The position numbers and the translations under genes were made by a program. Positions 43,531 through 51,674 of a stretch of DNA of 64,000 bases are shown one piece after another; position 1 is the stretch's first letter; the number at the start of each line of letters is the position of its first letter. This DNA is from Gordonia sediminis (GTDB lineage: Bacteria > Actinomycetota > Actinomycetes > Mycobacteriales > Mycobacteriaceae). Under the pieces are notes generated by a model, which was not told the DNA's origin, made no database searches, and worked only from the letters and a program-made list of their open reading frames with translations. The stretch spans positions 750,424-814,423 of the forward strand of contig RZUM01000001.1 of NCBI GenBank assembly GCA_004193205.1, given 5' to 3'.

Positions 43531-45186
43531 ATGACCGTCTACACCGATCTCAAACCCAATTTCGCCAATCCAGAGGACTGGACGTTGGCCACGGTGCTGC
43601 GCACCCATGCCACCGACACCCCCGACGCGTCGTGCCTGCTGGCACCGACGGAGAACGTCGAGTTCACCTACGCGCAGGCGCTTCTCGAGGCGGAGCGGAT
43701 CGCCGGGTCGTGGGACGCCGCCGGTGCGGTCCGCGGCGACCGGGTGGTGATCATGGCGCTCAACTCCTCGCGGCTGGTGCTCAGCTGGTGGGCCACCGCG
43801 GTGGGCGGCACCGTGCAGGTGCCGGTCAACACCAACTACGAGGGGGAGTTCCTGCGCCACCAGCTCGACGTGGTCAACGCCCGGTGGGCGGTCATCGACG
43901 ACGCGTTCGCGCAGCGCTTCGTCGCCCTCGGCGACAAGGCGCGGGGTATCGAGAAGTTCTGGGTCATCGACAACGGACAGCTCGACGCGGCGCTGGCCAC
44001 CCTGCGCGACAACGGTTTTGCCGCCGCGGCGTGGGATGAGCTGCGCAGCGGTGAGCCACTGGAGGCGCCGGCCCCGCGTGCCGACGAGCTGGGCGCGATC
44101 TTCTTCACCTCGGGCACCACTGGCCCGTCCAAGGGTGTCGCGATGCCGCATTCGCAGCTCTACTTCTTCGCACAGTCGGTGGTGTCGCTGACGCGGCTCA
44201 CCGCCGACGACCGGTATCTCACCACCACTCCGCTGTTCCACGGGAACGCCCAGTTCATGGCGGTGTTCCCGGCGCTGGTGGCCGGTGCGAGTGCGGTCAT
44301 CCGGCCGAAGTTCAGTGCCAGCCGCTGGATCGATCACGTGCGCGACTCGGGCGTGACGGTCACCAACTTCGTCGGCGTCATGATGGACTTCGCCTGGAAG
44401 CAGGCGCCCCGCCCGGACGACCTCGACAACAAGCTGCGCTGCATCTACGCCGCCCCGATCGCGTCGACGATCGTCGAGGAGTTCAAGGCGCGCTACGGCA
44501 TCGAGGCGTTCGTCAATGCGTTCGGCCTCACCGAGACCTCCGCACCGATCCTGTCGCCCTACGGCGTCGACATCCCACCGGGTGCCGCGGGCCTGCAGGC
44601 CTCGGACTGGTTCGACATCCGACTCGTCGACCCCGAGACGGACCGGGAGGTTGCCGTCGGTGAGGTCGGTGAACTGGTGGTCCGGCCGATCGCTCCGTGG
44701 ACGTGCAGCATGGGCTACTACGGGATGCCGGAGAAGACGGTCGAGGCGTGGCGCAACCTGTGGTTCCACACCGGCGACGCGCTGCGCAAGGATCAGGACG
44801 GCTGGTTCTACTTCGTCGACCGCTACAAGGACGCACTCCGCCGGCGCGGCGAGAACATCTCGTCCTACGAGGTCGAGCAGGTGGTGCTGGCCCATCCGGC
44901 GGTCGTGGAATGCGCGGTCATCGGTGTCCCGGCCGACGTCGAGGCCGGTGAGGACGAGGTGCTCGCCGCGATCGTGGTCCGCGAAGACGTCGATCCCGCC
45001 GACCTGCTGGCGTTCTGCGACGGCCGCATCCCGGCGTTCGCGCGGCCCCGATTCGTCCGCGTCGTCGGCGAACTGCCCAAGACCCCGTCGGAGAAGGTCC
45101 GCAAATCGGTGCTTCGCGACGAAGGGATCACTCCGGACACCTTCGACGCCACCGCGCCTGCCACCGCTCCGGCCGGAGCACACTGA
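43531..45186 (+). CDS. Acyl-CoA synthetase (AMP-forming, CaiC/BaiB-like)
   Basis: A 551-residue adenylate-forming ligase that activates a carboxylic acid to its CoA ester with ATP. The P-loop motif IFFTSGTTGPSKGVAM is at about residues 190-205, the A5-type motif in NAFGLTETSAP, the hinge DRYKDALRRRGENISSYEVE near 430, and the catalytic Lys in KTPSEKVRKSVL near the C-terminus. It is nearest in general form to crotonobetaine/carnitine-CoA ligase and bile-acid CoA ligase types. It is the activation step for the genes around it, including the acyl-CoA dehydrogenases at 41520 and 45218. Confidence 0.93.
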   Translation: MTVYTDLKPNFANPEDWTLATVLRTHATDTPDASCLLAPTENVEFTYAQALLEAERIAGSWDAAGAVRGDRVVIMALNSSRLVLSWWATAVGGTVQVPVNTNYEGEFLRHQLDVVNARWAVIDDAFAQRFVALGDKARGIEKFWVIDNGQLDAALATLRDNGFAAAAWDELRSGEPLEAPAPRADELGAIFFTSGTTGPSKGVAMPHSQLYFFAQSVVSLTRLTADDRYLTTTPLFHGNAQFMAVFPALVAGASAVIRPKFSASRWIDHVRDSGVTVTNFVGVMMDFAWKQAPRPDDLDNKLRCIYAAPIASTIVEEFKARYGIEAFVNAFGLTETSAPILSPYGVDIPPGAAGLQASDWFDIRLVDPETDREVAVGEVGELVVRPIAPWTCSMGYYGMPEKTVEAWRNLWFHTGDALRKDQDGWFYFVDRYKDALRRRGENISSYEVEQVVLAHPAVVECAVIGVPADVEAGEDEVLAAIVVREDVDPADLLAFCDGRIPAFARPRFVRVVGELPKTPSEKVRKSVLRDEGITPDTFDATAPATAPAGAH

Positions 45187-45217
45187 AGTCAGCCTGCCGC
45201 ACACCTGAAGGAACATC

Positions 45218-46384
45218 GTGGACTACTCGACCGACCCGACACATGACGACATCCGGCACGCCGTGCGCACGCTGTGCAAGGCGTTCCCGGACGAATACTG
45301 GATGGAGCACGACAACTCGCACGAGTTCCCGTGGGAGTTCTACAACGCGATCGCCGAGGGCGGGTGGCTCGGCCTGACCGTCCCCGAGGAGTACGGGGGC
45401 GGCGGGCTCGGCGTCACCGAAGCCGCCATCGTCGAACGCGAGATCTCCGCGTCGGGCGCCGGCATGGGCGGATGCAGTGCCGTGCACATCGGCATCTTCG
45501 GTTTCGAGCCGATCATCCACCACGGCAGCGAGGAGATGAAGCGTAAGTACCTGCCGCGTGTGGTGACCGGTGAACTGCACACCTCGTTCGCCGTGACCGA
45601 ACCCGATGCGGGCACCGACACCACCAACATCAAGACCTTCGCGAAGAAGGTCGACGGTGGCTGGCTGGTCACCGGCAAGAAGGTCTGGATCACCAAGGCG
45701 CAGGAGGCGGAGAAGATGCTCCTGCTGTGCCGGACCAGCCCGCGCGACGAGAACGCAAAGCGCACCGCCGGCATGACGCTGCTGTTCGCCGACATGGACC
45801 GTGACAAGGTGCAGATCCGCGAGATTCCCAAGATGGGACGCAACGCCGTCGACACCAACGAACTGTTCATCGACGAACTGTTCGTCGCCGACTCCGACGT
45901 CGTCGGCGAGGTCGGCCACGGTTTCCGGACCATCCTCGGCGGGCTGAACGCGGAACGTGTCATCTCCGCGAATGCCGCGCTCGGCATCGGCGAGGCCGCG
46001 CTGCGCCGCGGCGTCCAGTACGCCAAGGACCGCGAGGTCTTCGGCCGCCCGATCGGCCAGAACCAGGGCATCGCCTTCCAGCTCGCCGAGGCACGCATCA
46101 AACTCGATGCGGCCCAGGCAGTGCTGGACAAGGCCGCCTGGATGGTGGATCAGGGTCTGCCGTGCGGACGGGAGGCGAACGCGGCCAAGTACCTGTGCGC
46201 CGAGGCCGGCTTCTTCGCCGCGGACGCCGCGCTGCAGGTACACGGTGGCTTCGGGTTCGGCAAGGAGTTTCACGTGGAACGCTACTTCCGTGAGGCCCGG
46301 CTGATGCGCATCGCACCGATCAGCCAGGAGATGGTGCTCAACTACACCGCCGAGCATGTCCTGGGCCTGCCCCGCAGCTACTGA
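45218..46384 (+). CDS. Acyl-CoA dehydrogenase family protein
   Basis: A 388-residue acyl-CoA dehydrogenase with TSFAVTEPDAGTDTTNI (about 125-141), GKKVWITKAQEAEKMLLLCR, IPKMGRNAVDTNELFID and VHGGFGFGKEFHVERYFREAR. The C-terminal segment RIAPISQEMVLNYTAEHVLG lacks Glu at the short-chain base position, while GGLNAERVI carries one at the isovaleryl-CoA dehydrogenase position, which points to branched or bulky acyl groups (inference). The GTG start has gaagga upstream. It is the second desaturase of this run; two enzymes may act on different intermediates. Confidence 0.92.
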   Translation: MDYSTDPTHDDIRHAVRTLCKAFPDEYWMEHDNSHEFPWEFYNAIAEGGWLGLTVPEEYGGGGLGVTEAAIVEREISASGAGMGGCSAVHIGIFGFEPIIHHGSEEMKRKYLPRVVTGELHTSFAVTEPDAGTDTTNIKTFAKKVDGGWLVTGKKVWITKAQEAEKMLLLCRTSPRDENAKRTAGMTLLFADMDRDKVQIREIPKMGRNAVDTNELFIDELFVADSDVVGEVGHGFRTILGGLNAERVISANAALGIGEAALRRGVQYAKDREVFGRPIGQNQGIAFQLAEARIKLDAAQAVLDKAAWMVDQGLPCGREANAAKYLCAEAGFFAADAALQVHGGFGFGKEFHVERYFREARLMRIAPISQEMVLNYTAEHVLGLPRSY

Positions 46385-46409
46385 GCCATTCTGACATCAG
46401 GAGACCACC

Positions 46410-47333
46410 GTGCAGCCATACCGTTCCATCCTCTTCGTCCCCGGCCACCGGCCGGCATGGGTCGACAAGGCCATCGCCGCCGGCGCCGACTGCATCGTCC
46501 TGGATCTGGAGGACTCGGTCCCGGCCGAGCAGAAAGAGCCCGCCCGGGCCACCGTCGCCGAGGCGATCACCCGGGTGCGTCAGACCAACCCCGACGTCGG
46601 GCTGTTCGTCCGGGTCAACCCCCTCGCGACCCGGCTGACCGGCGGTGACCTGGAAGCCGTCGTCGTCCCCGGACTCACCGGCATCTTCGCCCCGAAGATC
46701 GAGGAGGCCGTCGACGTCAAGCAGTACGACGCGCTCCTCGACCACTTCGAGATGCGCAACGGCGTCGAGGGCCTCGAGTACATCGTCCCGGTCGAGACCG
46801 TGAAGGCGATCCAGAACTGCCGCGAGGTCGCCGGTGCGTCACCGCGGGTGGGCGCGATGATCGGGCCGTCGGCCGAACACGCCGACATCGCCCGCGAGGT
46901 CGGCTACGAGTGGACTCCCGAGGGTCTGGAGACCCTCTACCTCCGCAGCCGGGTGCTGTTGGCCTGCCGCGAGCATGGCCTGCACGCGCTGACCGGGTTG
47001 TGGGAGGACCTCGAAAACCTCGCCGGTCTGAAAGAGTTCGCGGTCCGCGGACGGCAACTCGGGTTCCGCGGCATGATCGCGATCCACCCGAGCCACGTCG
47101 CGACGGTCAACGACGTGTTCAGCCCCTCCGAAGAGGACATCGCGTTCTACGAGGGCATGGTCAAGGCCTACGAGGCGGCCGCGGCCGACGGCACCGGCGC
47201 CCTGCGCTACCGGGGGCTGCATATCGACAAAGCACACTACGACAAGGCGATCGGATGGCTGGCCCGTTCAGGGGCGAGCGAAGCGACGGGGAATACCGCC
47301 GCCGCCGTCATCGCCGGAAAGGCGAACCGATGA
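46410..47333 (+). CDS. CitE-like acyl-CoA lyase (HpcH/HpaI/citrate lyase beta family)
   Basis: A 307-residue TIM-barrel lyase of the CitE/malyl-CoA lyase group, which makes or breaks a C-C bond between an acyl-CoA enolate and an aldehyde or 2-oxo acid using Mg2+. Landmarks: ILFVPGHRPAWVDKAIAAGA, CIVLDLEDSVPAEQK (about 28-42), FVRVNPLATR, IVPVETVKAI, and the metal/CoA region MIGPSAEHADIAREVG. The GTG at 46410 has caggag upstream. It overlaps the MaoC hydratase start by 4 bp and is followed by an aldehyde dehydrogenase, so cleavage of a 3-hydroxyacyl-CoA to a shorter acyl-CoA and an aldehyde is a coherent role (inference). Confidence 0.9.
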   Translation: MQPYRSILFVPGHRPAWVDKAIAAGADCIVLDLEDSVPAEQKEPARATVAEAITRVRQTNPDVGLFVRVNPLATRLTGGDLEAVVVPGLTGIFAPKIEEAVDVKQYDALLDHFEMRNGVEGLEYIVPVETVKAIQNCREVAGASPRVGAMIGPSAEHADIAREVGYEWTPEGLETLYLRSRVLLACREHGLHALTGLWEDLENLAGLKEFAVRGRQLGFRGMIAIHPSHVATVNDVFSPSEEDIAFYEGMVKAYEAAAADGTGALRYRGLHIDKAHYDKAIGWLARSGASEATGNTAAAVIAGKANR

Positions 47334-47800
47334 GAGGGCTCTACTTCGAGGAGTTCGAGGTCGGCAAGCATTACAAGCACGCCATGACCCGGACGGTCAC
47401 CGAGATGGACAACGTCATGTTCACCTCGTTGACCATGAACATCCAGCCCCTGCACCTCGACGAGGAGTTCTGCAAGGGCACCATCCATGGGCAGCGCGTC
47501 TTCAACAGCTTGTTCACCGTGGCCCTCATCGGTGCGTTCCACGTCCCCGAACTGACGATGGGGACCACGCTGGGGAACCTCGGCTACGACGAGATCCGTT
47601 TCCCACACCCCGTTTTCCACGGCGACACCCTGCGGGCCGAGACCACGATCCTCGACAAGCGGGAATCCAAGAGCCGCGACGACTCCGGCATCGTCTGGTT
47701 CGAACACCGCGGATATAACCAGAAAGACGAGCTCGTCTGCCTGCTCAAGCGCGTCGGCCTGATGGCCAAGTTGCCGGCCGAGATGAAAGAAGGTGCCTGA
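47330..47800 (+). CDS. MaoC family enoyl-CoA hydratase
   Basis: A 156-residue hot-dog-fold MaoC dehydratase/hydratase: MRGLYFEEFEVGKHYKHAM, then the hydratase-2-like NIQPLHLDEEF with the catalytic His and downstream GQRVFNSLFTVALIGAF. The usual catalytic Asp position of the D-x4-H motif reads as MN, close to mesaconyl-CoA hydratase-like branches. ATG 47330 overlaps the CitE-like stop (ATGA). CitE and MaoC proteins pair in malyl- and methylmalyl-CoA pathways (family knowledge), so this hydratase probably makes the hydroxyacyl-CoA that the lyase splits. Confidence 0.9.
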   Translation: MRGLYFEEFEVGKHYKHAMTRTVTEMDNVMFTSLTMNIQPLHLDEEFCKGTIHGQRVFNSLFTVALIGAFHVPELTMGTTLGNLGYDEIRFPHPVFHGDTLRAETTILDKRESKSRDDSGIVWFEHRGYNQKDELVCLLKRVGLMAKLPAEMKEGA

Positions 47801-47801
47801 C

Positions 47802-49283
47802 ATGACCGCAGCGAACGATGCGACCACCATCGACAAGAACTGGGTGCCGGAGACCCGGACCCTGCTGATCGGCGACCGTGATGTCGAACCGGGCGGTGAG
47901 ACGTGGGACGTCTACAACCCGGCCACCGAGCAGGTGATCGCCACCGTCGGGGGCGCGAACGCCGAGCAGGTCGATGCCGCGGTTGCCGCCGCGCGCAAGG
48001 CCTTTCCGGCCTGGGCCGCACTGAGCGGTGAGCAGCGCTCCGTCCACATCCACCGCTTCGCCGACGCGCTCGAGCGCGCTGCGGACCGGCTGCTGCCGTC
48101 GATCGTCAACGAGGTGGGTACCCCCGTCTCGCTGGCCGAGTACCTGCAGGTCAAGATGGCCGTCGACGAGCACCTGCGCTGGGCCGCGGAGGCCGCGAAG
48201 ACCGACCGCACCATACATCTCGGCGAATACGACAAGCCAGTGCCGACGATGAGCGACGTGGTTCACGACCCGGTCGGCGTCGTCGCGGCGATCACCGGGT
48301 ACAACTACCCGCTCAACCTGGCGATCTTCAAGTTCGGTGCCGCGCTGGCGGCCGGTTGCACCGTGGTGCTGTTCCCGTCCCCGCGCACGCCGCTCACCAC
48401 GCTGTTCCTCGGTGACCTCATCAAGGAGGCCGGCCTGCCGCCGGGCGTCATGAACGTCATCGTCGGCGGCACCGAGGTGGGCAAGCAGCTCTCCTCGCAT
48501 CCCGGCGTGGATCGAGTGTCGTTCACCGGCTCCGACGGCGTCGGCGCCAAGATCATGGAGCAGGCCGCCGCCAACCTCGCCGGCGTGACCTTGGAACTCG
48601 GCGGCAAGTCCCCGAACATCGTGCTCGAGGGTGTCGACGTGGCGAAGATCGCCGTCGAGATGCACCTGCGCTGGTCGCGCAACGGCGGCCAGGGCTGCGC
48701 GGCGCTGGCACGACTCCTGGTGCACGACAGCGTCTATGACGAGTTCCTCGAGGCCGGGGCGACGGCGTTCGACCAGATGGTCGTCGGCGACCCGTGGGAT
48801 CGCGCCACCAACATCGGTCCGATGATCCGGCCCGACCACCAGGCCCGCGTGCAGGGCTTCATCGACGACTCGGTCGCCGAGGGCGGCAAGAAGCTCTTGG
48901 AGGTGACCAAGCCGCTGCCCGAGAAGGGCTGGTTCGTCAATCCTGTTCTGCTGGGTAACCTTCCGCACGATGCACGAGCCGTTCAGAACGAGATCTTCGG
49001 TCCGGTCGCGGTGATCCTGCCGTTCCGCGACACCGAGGAGGCCATCCGCCTGGCCAACGACACCCCGTACGGCCTCGCCGCCAACGTGTGGTGCGACGAC
49101 CCGGTCGAGGCACGCCGCGTGGCCGAGCAGATCCGGGCCGGCACCGTGTGGATCAACGGCGGTGGCGCGATGCGTCCCGACGCCCCCTTCGGCGGCTACG
49201 GCCGGTCCGGTGTGGGTCGCGAACTCGGTGAATGGGGTATGCGTGAGTACCTCGAGGTCAAGCACATCCAGTGGAGAATCTGA
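47802..49283 (+). CDS. Aldehyde dehydrogenase (NAD+)
   Basis: A 493-residue classical aldehyde dehydrogenase: AAITGYNYPLNLAIFKFGAAL, the NAD-binding FTGSDGVGAKI, general base in TLELGGKSPNIVL (about 268) and catalytic Cys in NGGQGCAALARL (about 302), and the C-terminal PFGGYGRSGVGRELGEWG. ATG 47802 is used with aagg upstream; a GTG at 47793 adds three residues. It lies directly after lyase and hydratase, well placed to oxidise an aldehyde cleaved from the chain. It is not closely similar to the two dioxovalerate-type enzymes in region A. Confidence 0.93.
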   Translation: MTAANDATTIDKNWVPETRTLLIGDRDVEPGGETWDVYNPATEQVIATVGGANAEQVDAAVAAARKAFPAWAALSGEQRSVHIHRFADALERAADRLLPSIVNEVGTPVSLAEYLQVKMAVDEHLRWAAEAAKTDRTIHLGEYDKPVPTMSDVVHDPVGVVAAITGYNYPLNLAIFKFGAALAAGCTVVLFPSPRTPLTTLFLGDLIKEAGLPPGVMNVIVGGTEVGKQLSSHPGVDRVSFTGSDGVGAKIMEQAAANLAGVTLELGGKSPNIVLEGVDVAKIAVEMHLRWSRNGGQGCAALARLLVHDSVYDEFLEAGATAFDQMVVGDPWDRATNIGPMIRPDHQARVQGFIDDSVAEGGKKLLEVTKPLPEKGWFVNPVLLGNLPHDARAVQNEIFGPVAVILPFRDTEEAIRLANDTPYGLAANVWCDDPVEARRVAEQIRAGTVWINGGGAMRPDAPFGGYGRSGVGRELGEWGMREYLEVKHIQWRI

Positions 49284-49285
49284 AG

Positions 49286-50488
49286 ATGAGTGAGTCAGCA
49301 CCCCTGAACGGGGTCAAGGTCATCGAACTCGGCACCATGTACGCCGCCCCGACCGCGGGACGTATGCTCCGCGACTTCGGCGCCGACGTGCTCAAGGTCG
49401 AGGACCCGACCACCGGTGACTATGCGCGACAGTGGATTCCGCAGAAGGACGGTCTCTCGCTCGGGTTCTCGCGGTTGAATGCGGGGAAGCGTTCGGTCGG
49501 CATCGACCTGCGCAACCCCGAAGGGCGCGAACTCGTCAAGCGGCTCATCGCCGACGCCGACGTCGTCGTCGAGTCCTTCCGGCCCGGTCGGCTGGAGAGC
49601 TGGGGTTTGGGTCCGGCGGAACTGCACGAGATCAACCCCGGGCTGGTGATCGCGCGGGTGTCCGGCTTCGGTCAGACCGGCCCGAACCGGCTGCTCCCGG
49701 GCTTCGGCACCGTCGCCGAAACCGCCAGCGGCTTCGCCAATGTCAACGGCTGGCCGGACAGCCCGCCGACGTCGCCGCCGTTCGGGTTCGCCGACTCGAT
49801 CGCCGGCCTGTCGGCCGCGATGGGTGTCTCCATGGCGCTGTTCAACCGCAGCCGGACCGGCAAGGGAGAGGTCGTCGACGTCGCGCTGTACGAACCGCTG
49901 ATGTTCATCGTCGGTGACATGTTCCTCAAGTACACCGCGCTCGGCGAGATCCAGCAGCGGATCGGCAACAGCACCGGCGCGGCGTCACCGCGCGGTATCT
50001 ACGAGTCCGCCGACGGTAAGTTCCTTTCGATCGCCGCGTCCAATCAGGCGATCGCCACCCGGCTGTTCGCCGCGATGGGGCGTGCCGAGGTCATCGAGGA
50101 TCCCCGCTACGCCACCAACGCCGCACGCCTCGAGCACAACGACGAGGTGCAGGCCATGGTGATCGACTGGTGTAAGTCGCTGCCCCGCAAGGAGGTCCTC
50201 GAGACGCTGGAGAAGTTCGAGGTGGTGTGCGCCCCGGTCAACGACGCCGCCGACGTCGTCGCCGACCCGCACTTCCGGGAGCGGACCCTCGTCGAGATCA
50301 CCGGCAACGAGATCCTGAAGAACACCCTCATGCCGGGCCCGGTGCTGCACATGGGTGGCTACGACGGACCCACCTACGACGGTGTGCCCACCGTCGGTGA
50401 GCACACCCGCGAGGTCTTGTCATCGCGGCTGAATCTCGATGACGACGAGCTCACCCGCCTCGCCGACGCCGGCGTCATCGCGGGCTGA
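49286..50488 (+). CDS. CaiB/BaiF CoA-transferase family protein
   Basis: A 400-residue family III CoA-transferase that moves CoA between carboxylic acids through an aspartyl anhydride. The N-terminal motif VIELGTMYAAPTAGRMLRDFGADVLKVE, GKRSVGIDLRNPEGR, ARVSGFGQTGPN and the catalytic Asp in VVDVALYEPL (about residue 200) are typical (the first is quoted in part as residues 11-38). ATG 49286 starts 2 bp after the aldehyde dehydrogenase stop. CaiB and BaiF recycle CoA between end product and incoming acid, so it could save ATP in this pathway. A 61-bp piece of a near-identical gene is found at 53333-53393. Confidence 0.93.
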   Translation: MSESAPLNGVKVIELGTMYAAPTAGRMLRDFGADVLKVEDPTTGDYARQWIPQKDGLSLGFSRLNAGKRSVGIDLRNPEGRELVKRLIADADVVVESFRPGRLESWGLGPAELHEINPGLVIARVSGFGQTGPNRLLPGFGTVAETASGFANVNGWPDSPPTSPPFGFADSIAGLSAAMGVSMALFNRSRTGKGEVVDVALYEPLMFIVGDMFLKYTALGEIQQRIGNSTGAASPRGIYESADGKFLSIAASNQAIATRLFAAMGRAEVIEDPRYATNAARLEHNDEVQAMVIDWCKSLPRKEVLETLEKFEVVCAPVNDAADVVADPHFRERTLVEITGNEILKNTLMPGPVLHMGGYDGPTYDGVPTVGEHTREVLSSRLNLDDDELTRLADAGVIAG

Positions 50489-50550
50489 CCCACTTCCGGC
50501 GCTACCCGCTGTCCCCCCGCGGGTCGCGCCGGGCCCCCACCCCCACCTCA

Positions 50551-50728
50551 ACCGCTGATCGAGTAGCCCGCGAGCCGCCAGGCGAGCGTGCGTATCGAGA
50601 TCACCACCCCTCCACCGCTGATCGAGTAGCCGGCGAGCCGCTAGGCGAGCGTGCGTATCGAGATCACCACCTCCACCGCTGATCGAGTAGCCTGCGAGCC
50701 GCCAGGCGAGCGAGCGTATCGAGATCAC
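50551..50728. repeat. Three direct copies of a 61-63 bp intergenic repeat
   Basis: Copies begin at about 50551, 50614 and 50675, each starting ACCGCTGATCGAGTAG, continuing through CGAGCCG and CAGGCGAGCG and ending CGTATCGAGATCAC, separated by short C-rich linkers. The core contains GATCGAGTAG ... TATCGAGATC, so it also has partial dyad symmetry. I recall similar elements scattered in Gordonia and other actinobacterial genomes as REP-like sequences (established in general terms, not checked). The array fills the gap between the CaiB gene and the mycofactocin-type SDR gene. Confidence 0.85.
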
Positions 50729-50749
50729 AACCCCGACAGGACAACACTC

Positions 50750-51610
50750 ATGGGCATACTCGAGGGCAAGATCGCCTTCGTCACCGGTGCGGCTCGCGGG
50801 CAGGGCCGCGCGCACGCGGTCACCTTGGCCGCCGAGGGCGCCGAGATCATCGCGATCGATATCGACGAGCCGATCGAGAACGTCGCCTACGCGCACGCCA
50901 CGGCGGACGATCTCGCGCAGACGGCGAAGCTGGTCGAAACACTCGACCGGCGCATCCTGGCCAAGAACGCCGATGTGCGGTCGAGCGAGGCGCTCGATGC
51001 GGTCGTCGCCGAGGGACTCGAGACTTTCGGCAAGGTCGACATCGTCGTCGCGAATGCCGGCATCTACACGCAGGCGCCGTTCTGGGAAATGGACGAGAAG
51101 ATGTGGGACGACGTCCAGGACGTCAACCTCAAGGGTGTCTGGCGCACCATGAAAGCCGTTGTACCGCACATGATCGAGCGCAAGCGCGGGTCGATCGTAC
51201 TCACTTCGTCGGTCAACGGGGTCATCGGAAACCCGAACGCCGCCCACTACGCAGCTTCCAAGCACGGCGTGTTGGGATTGATGCGCAGTGCAGCGCAATC
51301 GTTGGGCCCGTTGGGAATCCGGGTGAACTCGGTGGCACCCGGGCTGATCGACACGCCGATGACGAACTTCCAGGGCATGTACGACCAGATGGCCGGGCAC
51401 CCGGGTGCCGACCGGTCGGACTACGACAAAGCGGCGCTGCACTTCGGGATCCTCGGTGGCCAGGGGGCATTGCCGCCGGAGACCATCGCCAATGCCGCTG
51501 CCTGGCTGGCCTCGGACGGCTCGTACGCGGTGACCGGACAGAACATCGTCGTCGACGCCGGGCACACGATCATGCCGGGATTCAATCCGGCGCCCGTGGA
51601 GACCTTCTGA
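50750..51610 (+). CDS. Mycofactocin-coupled-type SDR (carveol dehydrogenase-like)
   Basis: A 286-residue SDR whose Gly-rich loop reads FVTGAARGQGRAHAVTLAAEGAE (about residues 10-32, landmark only in part); the GQGR-HA pattern and the extra residues after the second strand are typical of the mycofactocin-coupled SDR family, in which NAD stays bound and mycofactocin takes the electrons (family knowledge). Other motifs are NAGIYTQAPF, TSSVNGVIG, YAASKHG and the C-terminal VTGQNIVVDAGH. It starts right after the repeat array. Relatives include carveol dehydrogenase, which makes an alicyclic ketone a plausible product; mycofactocin synthesis genes are not in the window. Confidence 0.88.
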   Translation: MGILEGKIAFVTGAARGQGRAHAVTLAAEGAEIIAIDIDEPIENVAYAHATADDLAQTAKLVETLDRRILAKNADVRSSEALDAVVAEGLETFGKVDIVVANAGIYTQAPFWEMDEKMWDDVQDVNLKGVWRTMKAVVPHMIERKRGSIVLTSSVNGVIGNPNAAHYAASKHGVLGLMRSAAQSLGPLGIRVNSVAPGLIDTPMTNFQGMYDQMAGHPGADRSDYDKAALHFGILGGQGALPPETIANAAAWLASDGSYAVTGQNIVVDAGHTIMPGFNPAPVETF

Positions 51611-51674
51611 CTGCTCGCCACAGCCGCCGCCGGCCGATCCCCTAACCCATTCCGCCCGATCACGAAAGAAGCTC

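Noticed and set aside
43429-45216. 595-codon frame antisense to the CoA ligase gene
   Set aside because: The ligase has all family motifs; the antisense frame is a GC-rich shadow without recognisable domains. The same holds for long antisense frames at 1610-2383, 21627-22514, 41478-42644 and 47745-49301.
50551-50728. Repeat array considered as CRISPR
   Set aside because: Only three copies, repeat units longer than CRISPR repeats, spacers of a few C-rich bases and no cas genes.
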